Below are positions 16,248 through 21,708 of a stretch of 21,708 bases of DNA, piece after piece. Both the position numbers and the translations under genes were made by a program. The DNA lies in contig JAEDMO010000013.1 of assembly GCA_016302935.1 (NCBI GenBank), forward strand, positions 1 to 21,708, read 5' to 3'. Within the stretch, counting starts at the first letter, position 1. Every line of letters starts with the position of its first letter. This DNA is from Bacilli bacterium (GTDB lineage Bacteria > Bacillota_I > Bacilli_A > RF39 > UBA660). Under the pieces are notes generated by a model, which was not told the DNA's origin, searched no databases, and saw only the letters and a list, made by a program, of their open reading frames with translations.

Positions 16248-16528
16248 TAAACAACAATTTTAATAGAAGAAATATTGATACCAGCCAAATATTTGATGAA
16301 AAATACAAAGTTAATCAAAGAAGAGAAATAAACGAAAAAAATAGACAAAGAGAAACAAGCTTCAAAAGTAGATTATATGGTACAGATAATATGCAAATAC
16401 TAAAAGAAAGAAACATCAAAGAAAATACTGTTACTAGTAAAGTAGAAGCATTAAATCAAAAAATAAATGCTAATAACACTATGTATAAAAATAGTGCAAT
16501 GAATAATTTAAAAGATAGATTTAAGTAG
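16244..16528 (+). CDS. Small polar, asparagine-rich protein of unknown function, 94 residues
   Basis: Starts MINNNFNRRNIDTSQIFDEK and is almost wholly polar: rich in Asn, Lys, Glu and Arg with few hydrophobic residues, so probably disordered or a coiled coil (KVNQRREINEKNRQRE). No family is recognised. I chose ATG 16244, which overlaps the membrane-protein stop as ATGA and has GGAGA (16234-16238) before it; an in-frame ATG at 16232 would add four residues but lies before that ribosome site. It ends six bases before rnhB. Confidence 0.65.
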   Translation: MINNNFNRRNIDTSQIFDEKYKVNQRREINEKNRQRETSFKSRLYGTDNMQILKERNIKENTVTSKVEALNQKINANNTMYKNSAMNNLKDRFK

Positions 16529-16534
16529 GTAAAT

Positions 16535-17164
16535 ATGGAAGATTTATATAAGTATGAAAAAGAATTATATGAAAAAGGTATTAACTTTATCGGTGGAGTA
16601 GATGAAGTAGGAAGAGGTCCATTAGTAGGGCCTGTAGTAGCTGCCTGCGTAGTATTACCAAAAGATTTTTACTTAGAAGGTTTGACCGATTCCAAAAAAT
16701 TAAGTGAAAAAAAAAGAAATATTTTCTATAAATATATAATTGAAAACTGCCTAGCATATGGTATTGGTATAATAGACGAAAAAAGAATCGATGAAATTAA
16801 TATCTACAATGCCACTAAAGAAGCCATGATTATGGCCATTAATAAAGCTTGCCAAAAAATAAAAATAGAACATATCTTAATTGATGCAATGCCGCTTGAA
16901 ATTAATATTCCTACCACATCGATTATTAAAGGTGATGCCAAAAGTATCACAATTGCAGCTTCCTCAGTAGTAGCTAAAGTCGTAAGAGATAAAATGCTCT
17001 ATGAACTAGATAAAAAATATCCTATGTATGACTTTAAAAACAATAAAGGCTATCCCACAAAAAAACACCTTGAAGCAATTAATAAATATGGAATAATAAA
17101 AGAACATCGTAAAAGCTACGGCCCAGTAGCAGAATATTTAAAAAATAATAACAAAAATACTTGA
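16535..17164 (+). CDS. rnhB: Ribonuclease HII
   Basis: Cleaves RNA of RNA-DNA hybrids and starts removal of single ribonucleotides from DNA. The 209 residues hold GGVDEVGRGPLVGPVVAA with Asp23 and Glu24, LTDSKKLSEKKR, Asp117 in ILIDAMP, and GDAKSITIAASSVVAKV with Asp134, giving the four metal ligands of the type 2 RNase H family, then the conserved end HRKSYGPV. Last gene of the queH unit; its TGA stop (17162-17164) overlaps the -35 box of the hisS promoter. Confidence 0.96.
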   Translation: MEDLYKYEKELYEKGINFIGGVDEVGRGPLVGPVVAACVVLPKDFYLEGLTDSKKLSEKKRNIFYKYIIENCLAYGIGIIDEKRIDEINIYNATKEAMIMAINKACQKIKIEHILIDAMPLEINIPTTSIIKGDAKSITIAASSVVAKVVRDKMLYELDKKYPMYDFKNNKGYPTKKHLEAINKYGIIKEHRKSYGPVAEYLKNNNKNT

Positions 17165-17189
17165 TTATTTACCTAAACGATAGTAAAAT
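17161..17189 (+). promoter_or_regulatory. Promoter of the hisS-aspS T-box transcript
   Basis: TTGATT (17161-17166), a 17-base spacer and TAAAAT (17184-17189). It overlaps the end of rnhB and would start the T-box leader near 17196. Confidence 0.55.
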
Positions 17190-17195
17190 ATTTAT

Positions 17196-17345
17196 AGATT
17201 TATTTCTTGAATTATGAGTGACACATAATTTATAAAAAAGAAATCGTTAACTCGCGTTATTGAGTATGAAGAGCACTTATAAGTGAAATAAGGTGGTACC
17301 GCGGTAATTTAATCGTCCTTATATCGTTTTAAGTGTTTTATTTTT
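17196..17345 (+). promoter_or_regulatory. Compact T-box riboswitch in front of hisS-aspS
   Basis: The T-box signature AAGGTGGTACCGCGG lies at 17290-17304 and its partner CGTCCTTAT at 17314-17322. T-boxes sense uncharged tRNA and choose between an antiterminator and a terminator. Here ATAAGG (17288-17293) can pair with CCTTAT (17317-17322), and CACTT (17274-17278) with AAGTG (17331-17335), followed by TTTTATTTTT (17336-17345), a terminator ending just before the hisS ribosome site (17346-17352). Stem I is short: GATTT and CTT (17198-17208) pair with AAGAAATC (17237-17244), enclosing the hairpin ATTATG/CATAAT. GACAC (17220-17224) in that hairpin is the candidate specifier, containing Asp GAC and His CAC codons. 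I am sure of the T-box class and less sure of the stem I fold. Confidence 0.88.
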
Positions 17346-17357
17346 AAGGAGGTAATT

Positions 17358-18623
17358 ATGGAAACAATAAAAAAACAAAAAGGAACATTGGATATCTATG
17401 GTATAGATGGTCAAAAATTTGTTCAAATAGAAAGTATCGCCCATGCTCTATGTGAAAAATATAACTACACATTCATTAAAACACCAACATTTGAAGCAAG
17501 TGAATTATTTCATAGAGGAGTAGGTGAAACATCGGATATAGTAACTAAAGAAACCTATGACTTTGTAGATCGTGGTAATAGAAACATAACCTTAAAACCA
17601 GAAGGTACAGCCTCAGTAGTAAGATGCTTTATCGAAAATAAAATGGATAATTTACCCGAACAACCAACCAAATTTTATTATATTACTCCAGTATTCCGAT
17701 ATGAAAGACCACAATCAGGTAGATTTAGAGAACATACACAATTTGGTATAGAAGTATTTGGTAGCAATTCGACATTAATTGATGCAGAAGTTATCAGCAT
17801 TGCTTATAATTTTTACTCATTATTAGGCCTTAAAAACCTCAAAGTAAAAATTAACACCCTAGGGGATATAGAATCACGTATAAAATATAAAGAAGCCTTA
17901 ATCGAATATTTTACCCCTTATAAAGATATACTTTGTGAAGATTGCCAAAAAAGGTTAATTAAAAATCCACTTAGAATCCTAGATTGTAAAATAGATTGTG
18001 ATAAAGAAATTATGAAAAACGCCCCTAAAATAAGTGATTATTTAAATGAGGATAGTAAAAATCGTTTTAAAGAAGTTTTAGAAATATTAACATATTTAGA
18101 AATAGATTATGAAATAGACAACAATCTAGTAAGAGGTCTTGATTACTATGACCATACTGTCTTTGAAATCCAAGCAAATCTAGAAGGATTTGGTAAAATG
18201 ACCACCCTTTGTGGCGGTGGAAGATATAACAGCCTAGTTAAAACACTAGGAGGCAACGACATCCCAGCAATGGGCTTTGGTATTGGAATAGAAAGATTAC
18301 TATTAATACTAGATAAATTAGAACTTAATATTATAGATAATAATCGCCTTGATTTATACATCATCAATCTAGCAACAGATAAAAAAATACCACTACTACT
18401 AGCAAGTGACTTAAGAATGAGTGGATTCAAAGTAGAAACAGATTATCTAAATAGAAGCCTTAAAGGACAATTTAAATCAGTAAGCCGTTTAAATCCAAAA
18501 TATTTTACTATCATCGGCGATGATGAAATAGAAAAAGGAAAAATAAAAATAAAAGATAACGACACCAAAGAAGAAGAAGAAATTGATATAGACAATCTTA
18601 TCGACTATATGGAAGGAAGATAA
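17358..18623 (+). CDS. hisS: Histidyl-tRNA synthetase
   Basis: Charges tRNA-His. 421 residues, class II synthetase, full length. Motifs: KPEGTASVVRCF (from residue 80), motif 2 FRYERPQSGRFREHTQFG (113-130), the histidine-binding loop LVRGLDYYDHTVFE (about 257-271), GGGRYNSL (about 286), and motif 3 MGFGIGIERLL, then the C-terminal anticodon-binding domain (LDLYIINLATDKKIPLLLA). AAGGAGG (17346-17352) precedes the ATG. Controlled by the T-box leader and followed by aspS after one base, so both enzymes should respond to that leader. Confidence 0.97.
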   Translation: METIKKQKGTLDIYGIDGQKFVQIESIAHALCEKYNYTFIKTPTFEASELFHRGVGETSDIVTKETYDFVDRGNRNITLKPEGTASVVRCFIENKMDNLPEQPTKFYYITPVFRYERPQSGRFREHTQFGIEVFGSNSTLIDAEVISIAYNFYSLLGLKNLKVKINTLGDIESRIKYKEALIEYFTPYKDILCEDCQKRLIKNPLRILDCKIDCDKEIMKNAPKISDYLNEDSKNRFKEVLEILTYLEIDYEIDNNLVRGLDYYDHTVFEIQANLEGFGKMTTLCGGGRYNSLVKTLGGNDIPAMGFGIGIERLLLILDKLELNIIDNNRLDLYIINLATDKKIPLLLASDLRMSGFKVETDYLNRSLKGQFKSVSRLNPKYFTIIGDDEIEKGKIKIKDNDTKEEEEIDIDNLIDYMEGR

Positions 18624-18624
18624 T

Positions 18625-20364
18625 ATGAAAAAAAATAATAATACTGACTTTAATATAAATAATATAAATCAAACCGTCACCCTATATGGATGGGTAGCTA
18701 AAAAAAGAAACCTAGGTGGAGTCATTTTTATAGATTTAAGAGATCGCAGTGGACTAATTCAACTAGTAATAAAACCAGATAATAGTTACTATGAAATTGC
18801 ACAGACATTAAAATGTGAATATGTTATCAAAGCAGAAGGAAAAATAATTAAAAGAGAAAATATAAATAAAAATCTAAAAACTGGAGAAATCGAAGTAGAA
18901 GTTGATACCTTAGAAATATTAAATACAGCATTAGATATTCCATTCCAACTAACCGATGACGTTACAGCCTTTGAAGATACCAGATTAAAATATCGTTATC
19001 TAGATATAAGAAGAGAGCAAATTAAAGATAAACTAATAACTCGTCATAAAATAACTATGGCAGTAAGAGAATATTTTGATAAATTAGGATTTATTGAAGT
19101 AGAAACTCCCGTTCTTTGCAAATCAACACCAGAAGGAGCAAGAGACTATCTAGTTCCATCAAGAGTAAATAAAGGTAAATTTTATGCCTTACCTCAATCA
19201 CCACAAATATTTAAACAACTATTAATGGTAGGGGGAATAGAAAAGTATTTCCAAATTGCAAAATGTTTTAGAGATGAAGACCTTCGTGCCGATCGTCAAC
19301 CTGAATTCACTCAAATAGATGTCGAAATGAGTTTTATCTCTGAAGAAGACATTATGGAAGTAGCAGAAAACATGATCAAATATGTATTTGAAAAAGTAAA
19401 AAATTATGAGGTCAAACTACCACTACCTAAAATGAAATATAACGATGCAATTTGCTATTATGGCACTGATAAACCAGATTTAAGATACGATATGAAAATC
19501 AATGATATTACCAATATATTTAAAAATACAAACTTTACCTTATTTCAAAATGCTATTAAAGAAAACAATATTATTAATGCCATCGTTGTTAAAAATAAAG
19601 CTGACAAGTATTCTAGAAAAGATTTAGATAAACTAACGGAATTTGTAAAAACATATAAAGCAAGCGGACTTGCATATTTAAAACAAGAATCATCTCTTAC
19701 CGGTAGCATTGTTAAATCACTAGAAAAAGAAGAACTAGAAAATCTACAAAACCAACTATCACTTGAAGAAAATGATTTAGTTTTAATAACTTTTGGACCA
19801 TACAATATCGTCAAAACATCATTAGGAGCTCTAAGATGCAAAATTGCTAAAGATAATAATCTTTATAATCCAAACGAATATAAAATGTTATGGGTAACTG
19901 ATTTCCCATCATTTGAATATAGTGAAGAAGAAAATCGTTATGTAGCTTGTCACCACCCATTTACCGCTCCAAAAGATAGCGATATAGACAAATTATTAAA
20001 CGATAAAGCAAATTGTTATTCTAAAGCTTATGACATCGTTATAAACGGATATGAAGCTGGTGGTGGCTCTATTAGAATCCATAATGAAGATATTCAAAAC
20101 AAAATGTTTAAAGCCTTAGAATTAAGCGAAGAAGATATAAAAGAAAAATTTGGTTTCTTCGTAGATGCGTTAAAGTATGGTACTCCACCACACGGTGGTA
20201 TCGCCTTCGGTTTAGATAGATTAGTAATGCTAATTACTAATACCGAAAATATCAGAGACGTTATTGCATTTCCTAAAACTGCATCAGCTTCTGATTTAAT
20301 GAGCGAATGCCCTAACACCGTATCAGAAAAACAACTAGATGAACTATCAATAAAACTAAAATAA
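18625..20364 (+). CDS. aspS: Aspartyl-tRNA synthetase
   Basis: Charges tRNA-Asp. 579 residues, bacterial type: N-terminal OB fold (GWVAKKRNLGGVIFIDLRDR), motif 1 region (LGFIEVETPVLCKSTPEGAR), LPQSPQIFKQLL, motif 2 CFRDEDLRADRQPEFTQID (about 215-233), the bacterial GAD insertion (about 280-400), and motif 3 GGIAFGLDRLVML (about 524-536). The Leu of NLGG stands where a non-discriminating AspRS of Pseudomonas has His, which hints at strict Asp specificity. It starts one base after the hisS stop with GGAAG as a ribosome site, second gene of the T-box operon as in B. subtilis. Confidence 0.97.
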   Translation: MKKNNNTDFNINNINQTVTLYGWVAKKRNLGGVIFIDLRDRSGLIQLVIKPDNSYYEIAQTLKCEYVIKAEGKIIKRENINKNLKTGEIEVEVDTLEILNTALDIPFQLTDDVTAFEDTRLKYRYLDIRREQIKDKLITRHKITMAVREYFDKLGFIEVETPVLCKSTPEGARDYLVPSRVNKGKFYALPQSPQIFKQLLMVGGIEKYFQIAKCFRDEDLRADRQPEFTQIDVEMSFISEEDIMEVAENMIKYVFEKVKNYEVKLPLPKMKYNDAICYYGTDKPDLRYDMKINDITNIFKNTNFTLFQNAIKENNIINAIVVKNKADKYSRKDLDKLTEFVKTYKASGLAYLKQESSLTGSIVKSLEKEELENLQNQLSLEENDLVLITFGPYNIVKTSLGALRCKIAKDNNLYNPNEYKMLWVTDFPSFEYSEEENRYVACHHPFTAPKDSDIDKLLNDKANCYSKAYDIVINGYEAGGGSIRIHNEDIQNKMFKALELSEEDIKEKFGFFVDALKYGTPPHGGIAFGLDRLVMLITNTENIRDVIAFPKTASASDLMSECPNTVSEKQLDELSIKLK

Positions 20365-20387
20365 TATTTTAAAAATAATTTAAATGT

Positions 20388-20424
20388 AAAGTTTTGTCTA
20401 CATCATAGATAAAACTTTTTATTT
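20388..20424 (+). terminator. Rho-independent terminator of hisS-aspS
   Basis: AAAGTTTTGTCTA (20388-20400) and TAGATAAAACTTT (20406-20418) pair over 13 bases with one G-U around CATCA, followed by a T-rich tail. Confidence 0.85.
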
Positions 20425-20425
20425 A

Positions 20426-20440
20426 TGTTATAATTATAAT
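20426..20440 (+). promoter_or_regulatory. Promoter of the 6S-like RNA, two adjacent TATAAT boxes
   Basis: TGTTATAAT (20426-20434) is an extended -10 box, and a second TATAAT follows directly (20435-20440). No good -35 is present. The first box would start the RNA near 20441, at the base of its closing stem. Confidence 0.6.
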
Positions 20441-20624
20441 ACCTGAGGGGATTAGATATCTTCATATAAAACCGACTAAAGATAAAATAAGGGAATCAAA
20501 AGTTTATTATGTGTTGAATACCTCTACATTGTATAGGGATCCTAATTAATAAATGGTGATGCCCACCTGTGAGCTACGCTGCGGGTTTTATCAAATTAGA
20601 GTCTACCCTTTGGGTATTTTTTTT
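20441..20624 (+). ncRNA. ssrS: Probable 6S RNA
   Basis: 6S RNA mimics an open promoter and binds the housekeeping RNA polymerase. About 184 bases that fold into one long rod: AATACC (20438-20443) with GGTATT (20613-20618), AGGG (20446-20449) with CCCT (20606-20609), TAGA (20453-20456) with TCTA (20602-20605), and ATAAAACC (20466-20473) with GGTTTTAT (20584-20591). A large bubble follows (20474-20490 against 20565-20583, where AGC/GCT can form a small hairpin), then GGGAATCA (20491-20498) with TGATGCCC (20557-20564), and a terminal stem-loop. Closing stem, central bubble, terminal stem is the 6S architecture. It sits between aspS and tcdA, where bsrA lies in B. subtilis. It has no coding potential and ends in T8. 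Confidence 0.72.
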
Positions 20625-20626
20625 AT

Positions 20627-20655
20627 TTTACTTTTTTCAAATAATATATTATAAT
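20627..20655 (+). promoter_or_regulatory. Promoter of tcdA
   Basis: TTTACT (20627-20632), a 17-base spacer and TATAAT (20650-20655), directly after the T-run that ends the 6S-like RNA. The tcdA start codon is 17 bases further. Confidence 0.65.
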
Positions 20656-20672
20656 ACATATACGGTGGTTGT

Positions 20673-21353
20673 ATGCAATTTGATAGATTTAAAAAATTAG
20701 TTGGAGATAATATATTTAATAACATTCAAAACAAAACCGTTCTTATCGTAGGAATCGGCGGAGTAGGGGGATATGCCTTAGAAGCAATTGTAAGAAGTGG
20801 TATTAACAATATTATTATTGTCGATAAAGATATAATAGATATCACTAATTTAAATAGACAAATAATTACCACTATAAATAACATAGGTAGACCCAAAGTA
20901 ACCATAGCTAAAGAAAGGGCATTAAGTATTAATCCTAACCTAAATATCATTACGCACAATATCTTCCTAACACAAGAAAATATAGATGAAATTATTACTG
21001 AAAATATAGACTATGTAATAGATGCCTGTGACACTATTGATACCAAAAAAGCTATCATAACAAAATGTCTCAAAAACAATATAAAATTTATATCATGTAT
21101 GGGAAGTGCTAATAAATTTAGACCGGAATTATTAGAAATAACCACTCTAAATAAAACATCATACGATAAATTAGCCAAAAGGCTAAGAAAATGGGCTAAA
21201 GATAATAATATCAAAGATAATATCCCTGTTGTAACCTCCAAAGAAGAAGTTAAAAGTTCAGCATTCTTAGGAAGCACCAGTTTTGTCCCTGCTACAGCTG
21301 GGTTATTATGTGCAAGTTATATTATCAACGATATAATAAAGAAAGGAAATTAA
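20673..21353 (+). CDS. tcdA: tRNA threonylcarbamoyladenosine dehydratase TcdA (YrvM/CsdL)
   Basis: E1-like enzyme that uses ATP to cyclise t6A37 of ANN-decoding tRNAs to ct6A. 226 residues (B. subtilis YrvM about 254), so slightly short. It shows the nucleotide-binding GIGGVGG (27-33), Asp51 and DITNLNRQ (56-63), RPKVTIAKERALSINP, DACDTIDTK and the C-terminal VTSKEEVK piece of the family. The ribosome site is GGTGG (20664-20668). Neighbour of aspS and 6S RNA as in Bacillus; the next gene starts one base after its stop, so they are probably cotranscribed. Confidence 0.93.
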   Translation: MQFDRFKKLVGDNIFNNIQNKTVLIVGIGGVGGYALEAIVRSGINNIIIVDKDIIDITNLNRQIITTINNIGRPKVTIAKERALSINPNLNIITHNIFLTQENIDEIITENIDYVIDACDTIDTKKAIITKCLKNNIKFISCMGSANKFRPELLEITTLNKTSYDKLAKRLRKWAKDNNIKDNIPVVTSKEEVKSSAFLGSTSFVPATAGLLCASYIINDIIKKGN

Positions 21354-21354
21354 A

Positions 21355-21708
21355 ATGTACGAATATATATTAATAACCATTCATAACCCCAAAACAGATG
21401 ATAACAAAATTATTGATATTGATGAACATTTATGCTATTTTAATAATTATAGCAGTGACTACATGCTAATGGATGAAGAAGAAATCGTCATTAAACCTTT
21501 CGATAATCCAATATTTGCAAACAAATATATTTATAAAATATATGAAAATGAAAATAGTATATATGATTATTTTCAAATCATTCTAAAACATAAAGTAGAA
21601 GACGTAAATATAATAAAATACATAATGGATAAAGAAAACGATTATATGATCGTAGATAAAGAAGAACAAATAATCAAAGACTTCAATAGTGAAGTACCTA
21701 AAGTAAAA
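21355..21708 (+). CDS. Protein of unknown function, 3' end outside window
   Basis: An open frame from ATG 21355 through the end of the window, 118 residues seen. It starts one base after the tcdA stop, with GAAAGGAAA (21341-21349) as its ribosome site, and begins MYEYILITIHNPKTDDNK. It is acidic, rich in Ile, Asn, Tyr and Asp, with no signal peptide or membrane segment in the seen part; YIMDKENDYMIVDKEEQII near residue 90 may be a beta hairpin. I recognise no family. Confidence 0.7.
   Translation, partial: MYEYILITIHNPKTDDNKIIDIDEHLCYFNNYSSDYMLMDEEEIVIKPFDNPIFANKYIYKIYENENSIYDYFQIILKHKVEDVNIIKYIMDKENDYMIVDKEEQIIKDFNSEVPKVK

Noticed and set aside
1..21708. Mycoplasma-type genetic code (TGA = Trp), suggested by the AT-rich composition
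   Set aside because: Trp is encoded by TGG in conserved places (e.g. topA SWHLYD), and TGA ends spmA, the 6695 gene, the 15939 gene and rnhB at sensible positions.
1..21708. CRISPR arrays, insertion sequences, prophage genes, tRNA and rRNA genes
   Set aside because: No spaced repeats, transposase or integrase motifs, or tRNA-like cloverleafs were seen on either strand.

Overview
This window is a piece of a very AT-rich chromosome (by eye well under 30% G+C) from a low-GC Gram-positive bacterium, most likely an uncultured gut-type member of the Bacilli/Erysipelotrichia side of Firmicutes. The reasons are the strong AAGGAGG/GGTGAT ribosome sites, TTGACA/TATAAT promoters, a T-box in front of hisS-aspS, and gene orders shared with Bacillus: dacB-spmA-spmB, rpsO-pnp, and aspS-6S RNA-tcdA. 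TGA is used as a stop in several overlapping gene pairs and Trp is TGG, so the genetic code is standard despite the Mycoplasma-like base composition. Sporulation-associated genes (dacB-spmA-spmB, a 57-residue Cse60-like gene, a SpoVB-type flippase) suggest an endospore former or a recent descendant of one.

Layout. 1-1849: 3' part of a D-Ala-D-Ala carboxypeptidase gene coupled to spmA and spmB. 1890-6650: topA, rpsO (with a structured S15-type leader and a terminator) and pnp (with a terminator). 6695-7982: an accessory-looking island of two overlapping genes of unknown function, a broken ORF remnant and a terminator. 8079-9035: an HD-domain protein gene that meets a SpoVB-type flippase gene (9032-10324, minus strand) tail to tail. 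10406-12660: a probable operon of a lipoprotein, Cse60 and a second flippase. 12802-15258: lon, with an unusual long AT hairpin in its leader and a terminator. 15271-17164: queH, a small membrane protein, a small charged protein and rnhB. 17161-20424: a T-box-controlled hisS-aspS operon with a terminator. 20426-20624: a rod-like non-coding RNA that fits 6S RNA. 20627-21708: tcdA and the start of an unknown gene that runs off the window.

Most of the window is housekeeping: DNA topology, RNA turnover, proteolysis, tRNA charging and tRNA modification (QueH, TcdA). The items most worth attention are RNA-level: a very compact T-box whose candidate specifier GACAC contains overlapping Asp (GAC) and His (CAC) codons in front of hisS-aspS, the likely 6S RNA, the lon leader hairpin and the rpsO leader. 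The only region that looks like unexplained accessory content is 6695-7982. I did not find a convincing new multi-gene system, CRISPR array, transposase, tRNA or rRNA.
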